Part shown: piece by piece, positions 8,418 through 17,269 of the stretch
Layout: every line of letters starts with the position of its first letter
Numbering within the stretch: position 1 is the first letter of the stretch
Source: JADKIH01 sp964595205
Lineage (GTDB): Bacteria > Bacteroidota > Bacteroidia > AKYH767-A > 2013-40CM-41-45
Reading direction: 5' to 3'
Assembly (NCBI GenBank): GCA_964595205.1
Contig: CAZQOQ010000013.1
Location: 1 to 64,000 of the forward strand
Length of the DNA stretch: 64,000 nucleotides
Translations under genes and position numbers: made by a program
Notes under the pieces: model-generated
What the model was told of the DNA's origin: nothing
Seen by the model: the letters and a program-made list of their open reading frames with translations, nothing else
The model's database searches: none

Positions 8418-9617
8418 TTGTCAACCTCCGACAAATACTCCGCCCGCGGCGTCTCTTCCTCAAAAGAAGACGTACATGCTGCCATCGAGAAGATCGACAA
8501 AGGACTTTTTAAAAATTCCTTTTGCAAGATCGTTCCTGATTATTTATCGGGAAGCGATGATCATTGCATCATCATGCACGCAGATGGTGCAGGAACGAAA
8601 TCGTCGCTTGCATATGCTTATTGGAAAGAGACAGGAGATCTTACGGTGTGGAAAGGAATTGCCCAGGATGCAATCGTGATGAATACAGATGACCTGCTTT
8701 GTGTGGGTGCGATTGAAAATATCCTACTCTCCTCCACCATTGGCCGGAACAAAAAATTGATCCCCGCTGAAGTGCTATCGGAAATTATCAATGGCACAGA
8801 ATCCTTTCTCGAAAATCTACGCTCACATGGAATAATCATCCATTCAACCGGCGGCGAAACGGCAGATGTTGGCGACCTGGTAAGAACAATCATTGTTGAC
8901 TCTACGGTAACGTGCCGGATGAAGCGAAAGGATGTTATCACCAATGAGAAAATTAAACCGGGAGATGTGATTGTTGGTTTCGCTTCTTATGGAAGAGCAA
9001 GTTATGAAACAGAATATAACGGAGGAATGGGAAGCAATGGACTTACTTCTGCCAGACATGATGTGTTTAATAAATTATATGCTGAAAAATATCCGGAAAC
9101 TTTCGACCAGTCAGTTAATAAAGAACTTGTTTATGCCGGTTCGAAAAAATTGACGGAGAAGATTCCGGTTACCTACAATTTCGATAATAAAAAAGTCACT
9201 GAAGAAATTACCGCCGGAAAACTTGTGTTGTCTCCGACAAGAACCTATGCACCGCTGATTAAAAAAATATTGGAAACAAACCGGGATGCTGTCCATGGAA
9301 TGTTTCATTGCAGCGGAGGCGGCCAGACAAAAGTTCTTAATTTTGTTAACGACATTCATATTATTAAAGACGAACTTTTCCCGGTACCACCATTATTTAA
9401 AATGATACAGGACGAAAGCAAAACTGATACTAAGGAAATGTACAGGGTTTTCAATATGGGACATCGTATGGAAATTTATTGCGATGTAAAAGATGCCGAC
9501 ATGATGATTGAAACTGCAAAGTCATTTAATATAGATGCGAAAATTATCGGAAGTTGCGAGGCCGGGAAAGGAAAAAAACTAACGATTAAAACTGGCGAAG
9601 GGAAATTTGAATATTAA
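8418..9617 (+). CDS. purM: Phosphoribosylformylglycinamidine cyclo-ligase (AIR synthase)
   Basis: A 399-residue PurM of the form found in Bacteroidota. It closes the imidazole ring of AIR from FGAM using ATP, the fifth step of purine synthesis. Family features visible: SARGVSSSKEDV at the N-terminus, HADGAGTKSSLAY (about 54-66, nucleotide/phosphate loop), the NTDDLLCVGA segment, HSTGGETADVGD and the MFHCSGGGQTKV segment. The start is TTG: an in-frame TAA lies at 8397 inside the repeat array and no ATG exists between it and the conserved N-terminus. It is followed after 85 bp by prfA; a purM-prfA neighbourhood is common in Bacteroidota. The octamer array directly before the start is the oddity. 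Confidence 0.92.
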   Translation: MSTSDKYSARGVSSSKEDVHAAIEKIDKGLFKNSFCKIVPDYLSGSDDHCIIMHADGAGTKSSLAYAYWKETGDLTVWKGIAQDAIVMNTDDLLCVGAIENILLSSTIGRNKKLIPAEVLSEIINGTESFLENLRSHGIIIHSTGGETADVGDLVRTIIVDSTVTCRMKRKDVITNEKIKPGDVIVGFASYGRASYETEYNGGMGSNGLTSARHDVFNKLYAEKYPETFDQSVNKELVYAGSKKLTEKIPVTYNFDNKKVTEEITAGKLVLSPTRTYAPLIKKILETNRDAVHGMFHCSGGGQTKVLNFVNDIHIIKDELFPVPPLFKMIQDESKTDTKEMYRVFNMGHRMEIYCDVKDADMMIETAKSFNIDAKIIGSCEAGKGKKLTIKTGEGKFEY

Positions 9618-9702
9618 AAAAAATATTGAAGAATGATGATTGTTGATTTCTGATTTTTGAAGTCAAACTCAACAAACAACAAACAACTATCTACAACCAA
9701 CA

Positions 9703-10776
9703 ATGCTACTAGACAAATTAGAATCCATAAAGAACCGTTTCACTGACGTAGAAATGCAGCTGTCTTCGCCTGAAGCGATGAAAGATATGAAAAGGTATAC
9801 CCAACTTAGTCGTGACTATAAAGAAATGAAGGCTGTTGTGGAAAAATACTATTTATATAAAAACCTTAGCAGTAATCTTGAAAATGCAAAGAATGTTTTC
9901 GCAAATGAGAAGGACAATGATTTTAAGGAGATGGCTCGTGCTGAAGTTGAAGAATTAACTTCTAAAATTGAAAAACTTGAAGAAGAAATAAGATTACTAC
10001 TTATACCAGTCGATCCTGAAGATTCCAAAAATGCAATTGTTGAAATACGTGCCGGAACAGGCGGTGACGAAGCAAGTATTTTTGCAGGAGATCTTTACAG
10101 GATGTACACTAAATTTTGCGAACGCAGAGGATTGAGTGTCGACCTGGTTGATTTCACTCCGGGAACTGCAGGCGGGTACAAAGAAATTATTTTCGAAGTC
10201 AATACAGAAGGTGCTTATGGAATTTTAAAGTATGAAAGCGGTGTTCATCGTGTGCAACGGGTTCCACAGACAGAAACGATGGGACGTGTACATACATCTG
10301 CGGCAACAGTGGTTGTGCTTCCGGAAGCAGACGAATTAGATGTGAATATAAAACCCGGCGATATCAGAAAAGATTTATACTGTTCATCGGGCCCTGGCGG
10401 ACAGTCAGTAAATACAACCTATTCTGCCGTTCGATTAACGCACATTCCAACTGGCATCGTTGCGCAATGTCAGGATCAGAAATCACAGTTGAAGAATTAC
10501 GATAAAGCTCTTGCCGTTCTTCGTTCACGTATATACGAAGTTGAATTCCAGAAACGGATGGAAGAACGTTCGAAGAAAATCAAGACCATGGTTTCGACCG
10601 GCGACCGTTCAGAAAAAATCAGGACATACAATTATCCTCAAAGCCGCATCACCGATCATCGCATTGGATTAACGATGTACAACCTGCAATCGTTTATCGA
10701 TGGTGATATACAGGAAATGATTGATGCACTTCAATTGGCGGAGAATACGGAACGGATGAAGGAAGGAGTAATGTAA
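9703..10776 (+). CDS. prfA: Peptide chain release factor 1
   Basis: A 357-residue class I release factor that terminates translation at UAA and UAG. The GGQ motif that triggers peptidyl-tRNA hydrolysis is at 232-234 (context SSGPGGQSVNTT). The codon-recognition PxT motif is PQT at 188-190, which identifies RF1 rather than RF2 (SPF). The N-terminal coiled-coil domain 1 is complete (about 1-100). Length matches the family. It probably shares a transcript with purM. Its TAA stop is immediately followed by octamer repeats (TTCGTTAA, TTAGTTGA). Confidence 0.97.
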   Translation: MLLDKLESIKNRFTDVEMQLSSPEAMKDMKRYTQLSRDYKEMKAVVEKYYLYKNLSSNLENAKNVFANEKDNDFKEMARAEVEELTSKIEKLEEEIRLLLIPVDPEDSKNAIVEIRAGTGGDEASIFAGDLYRMYTKFCERRGLSVDLVDFTPGTAGGYKEIIFEVNTEGAYGILKYESGVHRVQRVPQTETMGRVHTSAATVVVLPEADELDVNIKPGDIRKDLYCSSGPGGQSVNTTYSAVRLTHIPTGIVAQCQDQKSQLKNYDKALAVLRSRIYEVEFQKRMEERSKKIKTMVSTGDRSEKIRTYNYPQSRITDHRIGLTMYNLQSFIDGDIQEMIDALQLAENTERMKEGVM

Positions 10777-10812
10777 TTCGTTAATTAGTTGATTAGCTAA
10801 TTTGTTAATTGA
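10775..10812. repeat. AT-rich octamer repeat abutting the prfA stop
   Basis: About five degenerate 8-bp units (ATTCGTTA, ATTAGTTG, ATTAGCTA, ATTTGTTA, ATTGAATT) start within the prfA stop codon. They belong to the same sequence family as the arrays at 3093, 3233 and 51347. Confidence 0.7.
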
Positions 10813-10872
10813 ATTAAAAGAACCCTTTCTTTGCAAGAATTGGCAATAGGGGTATTTGGCGAAAGGAAAAAA

Positions 10873-10976
10873 TTTTTTCGCGCAGAGACGCAGAGACGCA
10901 GAGACGCAGAGACGCAGAGGGCGCAGAGAATGTGTTCATTTTTTCTCTGCGGCCTCTGCGCCTCTGCGCCAAAAAA
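10873..10976. repeat. Long inverted repeat with octamer-repeat arms (CGCAGAGA)
   Basis: The left arm (10873-10928) contains five 8-bp CGCAGAGA-type units at 10881-10920. The right arm (10944-10976) holds CTCTGCG(GC) units and is its complement, ending in A6 opposite T6. The element can fold into a long GC-rich hairpin just upstream of the E1 start at 10994. CAGAG/CTCTG palindromes of this type are dispersed in many environmental bacterial genomes. Confidence 0.9.
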
Positions 10977-10993
10977 TCCGTAGATTTGGGACC

Positions 10994-13075
10994 ATGCAAA
11001 CCGAAGCCGCTAAGAAAAACTCCCTCAACAAAGAATCCCTCTCCAAAGCCTTCGAACTCATGTGCACCGCCCGTGCCATGTCCGACCTCTTCGAAGAAAA
11101 ATCGCAGATCACGCAGAAATATGTTCATGCCACTTCACGCGGACACGAAGCCGTTCAGCTTGCGCTTGGACTACAATTAAAACCGCAGGATTTTCTCTCC
11201 GCCTATTACCGCGACGACAGCATTTTACTTGGCATCGGAATTACGCCATACGAATTGATGTTGCAACTCCTCGCCAAACGCGACGATCCCTTTTCCGGCG
11301 GACGCACATATTATTGCCACCCGGCATTGAAGAGAGATAACATGCCGAAGATTCCTCATCAGTCGTCCGCCACTGGCATGCAGGCAATTCCAACCACAGG
11401 TATTGCCATGGGAATTCAATACAAAGAAAAAGTTGGTCTTGCTGATGAATCGTTAACCGAAAAACCCGTCGTCGTTTGTTCCATGGGCGACGGCTCCGTT
11501 ACCGAAGGAGAAGTTGCCGAAGCCTTCCAGATGGCCGTGCTGAAAAAATTACCGATACTTTATTTCATCCAGGATAATGACTGGGACATTTCCGCAAGCT
11601 CGAAAGAAGTGCGTGCCATGAATGCCGCCGAATATGCAAAAGGCTTTAAAGGCATGGAAGTCCGTTCCATCGACGGTACCGATTTCTTCGCTTCCTACGA
11701 AACCATCCGCGAAGTCATTCACCTCATCCGCACCGAGCGCAGGCCATTCATGATCCATGCAAAGGTTCCCCTCCTCGCCCATCACACCAGCGGAGTTAGA
11801 CGCGAGTGGTACCGCGACGACCTTGAAGAACATAAGAAGCGTGATCCGTTTCCGAAATTCAAATCAGCATTGATCGATTTAGGCTTCGATGAGAAAGATT
11901 TGAATCATGCCTGGGAACGATCCCAACTGATGGTCCGTGCCGAATTCGAAAAAGCATTACGCGCCGACGATCCACAGCCTGACGATCTGTTTAATTACGA
12001 CTTCGCTCCTACTCCTGTCATAGAAGAAAAAGGACAACGCGAACCTGCAGGTAAAGAAAAAACGGTAATGGTCGACTGCGCCTTGTTTGCCGTTCAGGAA
12101 CTGATGAAGAAACACAAAGAATGTTTACTCTACGGACAGGATGTCGGCGGCCGACTCGGTGGCGTCTTCCGCGAAGCGGCAACACTTGCAGAAAAATTCG
12201 GCGACGACCGCGTGTTCAATACGCCCATACAGGAAGCATTCATTATTGGAAGTACAGTCGGTATGAGCGCTGCCGGATTGAAACCCATCGTCGAGGTTCA
12301 GTTTGCCGATTACATCTGGCCCGGGCTCAATCAGCTATTTACAGAAGTCAGCCGCTCCTATTATTTAAGCAATGGCAAATGGCCGGTGAGCTGCATCATT
12401 CGTGTCCCCATTGGCGCCTACGGCAGTGGCGGACCGTATCACTCTACCAGCGTCGAAAGTATATTGACGAATATCCGCGGGATAAAAATTGCTTATCCAT
12501 CAACGGGAGCTGATTTGAAAGGACTCATCAAGGCAGCATATTATGATCCGAATCCATGCGTCATACTTGAACACAAAGGACTCTACTGGTCGAAGATCAA
12601 AGGAACAGAAGACGCAAAGACGATTGAACCCGACGAAGATTATATCATCCCTTTCGGTAAAGCGAGAATAGTTACTTCTGCAGATCCGGGTTCCGAACAG
12701 ACTCAGACTACGCTCTCAATACTGACCTACGGTATGGGAGTTTACTGGGCGAAGAATGCGGCTAAAGATTTTCCGGGAAGAGTTGAGATTATCGACCTGC
12801 GTACGCTGTATCCTTTGGATGAAGAAACAATTTTAGCTTCTGTAAAAAAACACGGTCGATGTCTTGTTGTAACCGAAGAACCGGTGAGCAATTCATTTTC
12901 GCTTTCTCTAACCGGGCTCATCGCTGAAAAATGTTTTAAATATTTAGATGCTCCGGTTCAGATTATAGGATCGGAAAATCTTCCGGCGATCCCGTTGAAC
13001 TCTACACTTGAGGAACGGATGATTCCAAATGCGGAGAAGGTTAAAAAAGTTATCCGGGAACTTTTAGAATATTAG
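10994..13075 (+). CDS. Fused alpha-beta E1 component of a 2-oxoacid dehydrogenase (branched-chain type)
   Basis: A 693-residue thiamine diphosphate enzyme that decarboxylates a 2-oxoacid and passes the acyl group to lipoylated E2. The E1-alpha part (about 1-340) has the ThDP motif GDGSVTEGE, then N after about 30 residues (QDNDWDIS). The E1-beta part (about 355-690) has LYGQDVGGRLGG, the TPIQEAFIIG segment and a transketolase C-terminal domain (EEPVSNSFS). Alpha and beta are usually separate genes; this single-chain form is frequent in Bacteroidota and annotated as a 2-oxoisovalerate or generic alpha-ketoacid dehydrogenase. The frame stays open upstream to 10856, but that would translate the inverted repeat, so the ATG at 10994 (MQTEAAKK) is preferred. 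No E2 or E3 gene is near. The substrate is not certain. Confidence 0.9.
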   Translation: MQTEAAKKNSLNKESLSKAFELMCTARAMSDLFEEKSQITQKYVHATSRGHEAVQLALGLQLKPQDFLSAYYRDDSILLGIGITPYELMLQLLAKRDDPFSGGRTYYCHPALKRDNMPKIPHQSSATGMQAIPTTGIAMGIQYKEKVGLADESLTEKPVVVCSMGDGSVTEGEVAEAFQMAVLKKLPILYFIQDNDWDISASSKEVRAMNAAEYAKGFKGMEVRSIDGTDFFASYETIREVIHLIRTERRPFMIHAKVPLLAHHTSGVRREWYRDDLEEHKKRDPFPKFKSALIDLGFDEKDLNHAWERSQLMVRAEFEKALRADDPQPDDLFNYDFAPTPVIEEKGQREPAGKEKTVMVDCALFAVQELMKKHKECLLYGQDVGGRLGGVFREAATLAEKFGDDRVFNTPIQEAFIIGSTVGMSAAGLKPIVEVQFADYIWPGLNQLFTEVSRSYYLSNGKWPVSCIIRVPIGAYGSGGPYHSTSVESILTNIRGIKIAYPSTGADLKGLIKAAYYDPNPCVILEHKGLYWSKIKGTEDAKTIEPDEDYIIPFGKARIVTSADPGSEQTQTTLSILTYGMGVYWAKNAAKDFPGRVEIIDLRTLYPLDEETILASVKKHGRCLVVTEEPVSNSFSLSLTGLIAEKCFKYLDAPVQIIGSENLPAIPLNSTLEERMIPNAEKVKKVIRELLEY

Positions 13076-13232
13076 CTGTGTTTTTTTGACACGGAGGCAA
13101 GATGTCTGAAGACAATACGACGTGGGATGAACTGTTTCATCGCTTCGTTCGTTACTTATGCCAAGTTTACGTCTCCGATTCTTACTTTCCATTCTTTGAG
13201 ATAAAGAGAATTAGCAATCCTGCTCCAAAGTT

Positions 13233-13341
13233 AAATCTGCGAAAATCTGCGGTTTTAATCTGCGCAATCTGCGGGATAAATTTTATTGTATTGCTTTCCC
13301 TCAGATCCCGCAGATTAAAACCACAGATTTTCGCAGACAAA
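13233..13341. repeat. Large imperfect inverted repeat (AATCTGCG/CGCAGATT arms)
   Basis: Arms at 13233-13277 and 13305-13341 are complementary apart from about 8-9 extra bases in the left arm, equal to one AATCTGCG-like unit. The loop is AT-rich. The 419-bp gap between the E1 gene and the TMEM175 gene (13076-13494) holds this and the next hairpin and no convincing gene. Confidence 0.85.
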
Positions 13342-13407
13342 TGATGAGCGGGTTTCCTACTCTTCAAACATTATAAACTACTATACCAATTTTAAATTGT
13401 TCATCAG

Positions 13408-13481
13408 TAGGCACGGATTACACAGAGGACCACAGAGATAATTTTTTTATTCTCCGTGTTACTCTGTGTAATCCGTGCCTA
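13408..13481. repeat. Inverted repeat (TAGGCACGGATTACACAGAG arms)
   Basis: A perfect 20-bp arm (13408-13427) pairs with 13462-13481. Pairing continues imperfectly through the internal CACAGAGA/TCTCCGTG sequence to an AT-rich loop. It lies beyond the 3-prime ends of two convergent genes, where it could end transcription from either side, though T-tracts are poor. Confidence 0.85.
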
Positions 13482-13494
13482 AGTGTTAAAATTC

Positions 13495-14226
13495 TTATTT
13501 AATTCTTTTCCTCGCCACCCTCAATACAACCGGTATAACAAACACCCAATACCATATCAAAGGCTTATACTCTGGATCACTTATAAATAAATTCGTTATC
13601 AGAATCAAAAGAAATACAATTATTAATGACACAACAATTACACGACTTCTCTTGTATTTAACGATGTCTTCGTGAATCGATGTATTGATCCGTAATTGTG
13701 GTCGTTTGTACAATATATAATGCTGCAGGTTAAGTTGCGCACTCTTGCTCAGCACGATCACCGAAAAATAAATAGCCCACGAAAGAGAAAGATTATTTCC
13801 GATCTTAAGCATAAATGCCGCACTGAATGGAAATAATCCTATGAAGAACAGCATCATCAGGTTTCTTACTACTAAACCTTTGTCGTAATCTTTCAACAAA
13901 CTAAACAACTGCAAATGTTGGTACCATGTATGTCCGATAAAGAAAAAACTAATGCAGTATGCAATTAAATTAGGTATAAGCTTTACTACCTCATGAACAA
14001 TTATTGAATACTCCGTACCCTTCTCAATTTCAGGTACTCGAATTTCGATTGCCATCAGAGTGATTACAATGGCAAAAACTGCATCACTGAATAATACCAT
14101 TCGCTCAAGCTGGAATTCCTTTCGGATCTCATCACGTGAATATTGCCTGTCATTTTCCATAAAAAACCGATATTTCTGCAAACCTAAAAAAATTAACCTG
14201 AAACCAAATTTTTCATACTCATTCAT
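13495..14226 (-). CDS. TMEM175-family (DUF1211) integral membrane protein
   Basis: A 243-residue membrane protein of the TMEM175 family. The hallmark R-x3-FSDAVFAI-x2-T signature is visible (RMVLFSDAVFAIVITLMAIEI, split here over about residues 42-62) in the first transmembrane helix, where it lines the pore of these potassium channels. About six hydrophobic helices follow. Bacterial members have a single six-helix repeat and work as tetramers, and the length here fits that. Function as a K+ leak channel is from the family. The start may instead be the ATG at 14160 (MENDRQYS), since the first 22 residues are not typical. It faces the E1 gene and has no obvious operon partner. Confidence 0.82.
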   Translation of the reverse strand: MNEYEKFGFRLIFLGLQKYRFFMENDRQYSRDEIRKEFQLERMVLFSDAVFAIVITLMAIEIRVPEIEKGTEYSIIVHEVVKLIPNLIAYCISFFFIGHTWYQHLQLFSLLKDYDKGLVVRNLMMLFFIGLFPFSAAFMLKIGNNLSLSWAIYFSVIVLSKSAQLNLQHYILYKRPQLRINTSIHEDIVKYKRSRVIVVSLIIVFLLILITNLFISDPEYKPLIWYWVFVIPVVLRVARKRIK

Positions 14227-14361
14227 CCCTTAAAATGACCTTCCAACGGTTACTTTTCCCTGTTTCACCAACGTTTTTTTAAGTTTTAATCCATTGGAAC
14301 TTAGATTGCCACATTAACGAATAACAACATCTCCATCAGAAATAAACTCTACAAAAACACT

Positions 14362-17268
14362 ATGAAAAATTTACTTTTTCTGTCTGTGCTTTATCTCCTG
14401 TTCTTCTCTTCAACTTCCACACTGAATGCCCAGACGGTTCAATGGGCAAAGACGGGAATATCCGAAGGCTTCGAAAACGGAAATGCAATTTGTACCGACG
14501 ATTCGGGAAATGTATATGTAACCGGGCAAATCGAGTTCACGTCTGTGTTTGATAATGTTGTATTGAGATCCTACGGACAACACGACATATTCGTTGCGAA
14601 ATATAATACCCAGGGAAATTTACTCTGGATACGACAGGCAGGCGGGCCTGGCGGTGACATCGGAAATGGAATCGGTATCGACGCCATGCATAATGTATAT
14701 GTGACCGGCGAGTTTGAAGATTCCGCAAGGTTTGGAAATATTACCCGGTACACATCCGGTGGCAACGACGGCTTTCTTGCAAAATATGATGTGAATGGAA
14801 ATATCGTTTGGGCGCGCGATTTTGGTTGCCCCACAAGCAGCGACAAGGGACGGGCACTGGCTGTTTCTCCGTCAGGTAATGTTTACATCACCGGGAATTT
14901 CTCAGTGACAGGGACCTTCAGCGGACTTACCTTAAATGCGAATGGAGCTAACGATATCTTCGTCGTGAAATATGATACGAATGGAGACATCCAATGGGCA
15001 AAGAAAGCCGGCGGAAGCAAACAGGACAGAGGTTACGGTTTGACTATTGATGCAAATGAAAATATTTATGTTGCAGGAACATTCACGGCCTCAGCAACCT
15101 TTAGCGGTACTACAATTACCAATGCAGGTAATCACAGTACCTTCCTTGCCAAGTATAATTCGTCGGGTAACTTCCAGTGGGTGAAAGAAGCCGGAGCATG
15201 TTGCGATACCACTAAAGCCAATGCCGTTGCTCTCGATGAAAACGGTAACATTTACGTCACCGGTTATTTCATGGACTCGACACAATTCGGATCATTCGGC
15301 TTCAATGGAATTGGTAACGATACGCTGCCCGATGCTTACCTGGTCAAGTATGACCCTCTTGGGAATGTAGTCTGGGCCCGGCAGGCTGGCGGACCTGATG
15401 AAGATGCTGCATACGGTGTCGTTGTAGATACACTGAACCATCTCATTTATACAACCGGTCTCGTCAGAGCCCAGGGCAACTTCGGCAATTTGCCATTTGC
15501 TATCGTCGGATATAAAGATGTATTCGTAGCCGCATACGACATGAATGGGAATGAAGTGTGGGTTAAGACCTACGGCGGGCACTATCGTGATGCAGGTGCC
15601 GCAATCACAGTCGACCCTAAAGGATATATTTATTCCACCGGACTATTCAACGACGTCGCTCAGTTTGGAAGCTTTACTTTAACTGGATATCCAAACCAAC
15701 CCTGGGCGGATTTCTACGTCGATAAAATTTCACCGGCAATGGCTGCAATGCCAACACTCGAGGCTTCAAACCTGTTAATGACAAACTCTCAATGTTCAGA
15801 TATTCAACTGAACTTTACGATCGGTAACGGTCACCGCCGGATCATCATAGCACACGAAGGCTCCGCTGTAAATGCCTTTCCGGTAAACGGTAATAATTAC
15901 ACGGCCAGCAATAGTTTCGGAAACGGAAGCAATCTCGGCAATAATAATTTCGTAGTCTATAACGGTACGGGAAATAATGTAACTGTAACAAATTTACATC
16001 CCGGTTCCATATATTATTTTTCAGTCTTCGAATACAACGGCTTCGGAATTGCCAGCAGTTACATGATGACCACTAATGCACATGGCAATGCAACTGCAAG
16101 GATTTTTCCGGTTAACATTAATTCTTCAATGCCGTCAACCATTTGCGAAGGTCACACAGCAGAATTAACGGCGAGTGGCGCTGCATCGTATACCTGGTCT
16201 CCGTCAGGTAGTCTGTCAGCTTCCTACGATGCGATTGTTACAGCAAGTCCATTGTCAACCACAACTTATACGGTGACCGGCCTTACTTCAGATGGCTGTT
16301 ATGCCGAAGGAACCTATACGATAACCGTAAGTCCGATGCCGGTTGTATCATTTGCTTCCATGAATCCTGTTTGTATTAATTCCACTCCGATTATGCTCTC
16401 GGGTGGTTCGCCTGCAGGTGGAATATACAGCGGGAATGGTGTGGCAGCAGGAATTTTCGATCCTTCAACAACGGGAAGCGGCACTTTTGCAATTAGCTAC
16501 CAGTACACTGACTTGAATGGTTGTACAGCAATATCCGGAACCGACATGACGGTAAATCCTCTGCCGGCGCTAACATTTACATCCTTGCCGGATATGTGCA
16601 GCAACGAATCACCGACCACATTGACAAATTGTTCTCCGGCCGGTGGAACTTATTCAGGAACGGGCGTAAGTGCAGGAATCTTCGATCCTTCTGTCGGCGC
16701 AGGCACTTATCAAATCAATTATTCATACACAGATATAAATGGTTGCAGTAATTCGACATCTGGCAATGTGCTGGTGAATGCGGCCCCTGTCGTAAATCTT
16801 GGCAACGACCTGATTGTTTGCGCCTCGAATACCGCTCAACTCACCGCCACCGCAGGCATGTCAGCATACTTGTGGTCAACCGGTGAAACAACACCATCCG
16901 TGACTGTTGACAGTTCTGGCACCGGGCTGGGAATTAAAAATGTATATGTAATCGTCACCAACGCATCAGGCTGTAAAGCGAATGATATTATTCAGGTTCG
17001 ATTCGATTTATGTGCGGGAATAAATTCAGCAAATACAATTAACGATGAATTTCTATATTACCCGAGCCCTTTCAAGAGCACACTGAACATTCATTCGGAA
17101 AAAATTGTATCCTTCTACCTTTACGATGTTTGCGGCCGCCTGCTCGATAAAAATGAAAACTTCTTTGGGAAATTCACAACGGGAGAAAATCTTCCATCCG
17201 GCATTTATTTCCTTGAGGTAATTTCCGGCACGAATAAGAAAGTAATTTCGGTAATTAAATCCGAGTAG
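14362..17268 (+). CDS. Secreted SBBP beta-propeller protein with T9SS type A sorting domain
   Basis: A 968-residue exported protein of unknown function. It has a signal peptide (1-23, ending NAQ), then about seven SBBP-type propeller repeats (about 30-460) with the recurring pattern GNVYVTG...FVAKYN..GN..W.R.AGG. A fibronectin-like module follows (about 470-570), then glycine/serine-rich Ig-like segments with two near-duplicate SPAGGxYSGxGV modules (about 660-830). The last about 80 residues form a T9SS sorting domain (YYPSPFKSTLNI ... LPSGIYFLEVISG), which predicts export through the type IX system and attachment at the cell surface. Its stop is 1 bp from the stop of the convergent gene. The AT-rich upstream region shows no clear promoter. 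Confidence 0.85.
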   Translation: MKNLLFLSVLYLLFFSSTSTLNAQTVQWAKTGISEGFENGNAICTDDSGNVYVTGQIEFTSVFDNVVLRSYGQHDIFVAKYNTQGNLLWIRQAGGPGGDIGNGIGIDAMHNVYVTGEFEDSARFGNITRYTSGGNDGFLAKYDVNGNIVWARDFGCPTSSDKGRALAVSPSGNVYITGNFSVTGTFSGLTLNANGANDIFVVKYDTNGDIQWAKKAGGSKQDRGYGLTIDANENIYVAGTFTASATFSGTTITNAGNHSTFLAKYNSSGNFQWVKEAGACCDTTKANAVALDENGNIYVTGYFMDSTQFGSFGFNGIGNDTLPDAYLVKYDPLGNVVWARQAGGPDEDAAYGVVVDTLNHLIYTTGLVRAQGNFGNLPFAIVGYKDVFVAAYDMNGNEVWVKTYGGHYRDAGAAITVDPKGYIYSTGLFNDVAQFGSFTLTGYPNQPWADFYVDKISPAMAAMPTLEASNLLMTNSQCSDIQLNFTIGNGHRRIIIAHEGSAVNAFPVNGNNYTASNSFGNGSNLGNNNFVVYNGTGNNVTVTNLHPGSIYYFSVFEYNGFGIASSYMMTTNAHGNATARIFPVNINSSMPSTICEGHTAELTASGAASYTWSPSGSLSASYDAIVTASPLSTTTYTVTGLTSDGCYAEGTYTITVSPMPVVSFASMNPVCINSTPIMLSGGSPAGGIYSGNGVAAGIFDPSTTGSGTFAISYQYTDLNGCTAISGTDMTVNPLPALTFTSLPDMCSNESPTTLTNCSPAGGTYSGTGVSAGIFDPSVGAGTYQINYSYTDINGCSNSTSGNVLVNAAPVVNLGNDLIVCASNTAQLTATAGMSAYLWSTGETTPSVTVDSSGTGLGIKNVYVIVTNASGCKANDIIQVRFDLCAGINSANTINDEFLYYPSPFKSTLNIHSEKIVSFYLYDVCGRLLDKNENFFGKFTTGENLPSGIYFLEVISGTNKKVISVIKSE

Positions 17269-17269
17269 A

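Noticed and set aside
8309..8527. Minus-strand frame with FIVLLFYC repeats
   Set aside because: It is the reverse translation of the CAATAAAA array plus the start of purM; period 8 gives a repeating 8-residue pattern with no gene signals.
10856..10993. N-terminal extension of the E1 protein (46 residues)
   Set aside because: These codons translate the CGCAGAGA inverted repeat (RRRDAETQRRRGRRE); the conserved protein begins at the ATG at 10994.
13102..13344. 80-codon plus-strand frame after the E1 gene
   Set aside because: Its second half is the AATCTGCG palindrome, and there is no family resemblance or promoter.
13233..13481. Insertion sequence
   Set aside because: Inverted repeats are present, but there is no transposase between or near them; called only as dispersed repeats.
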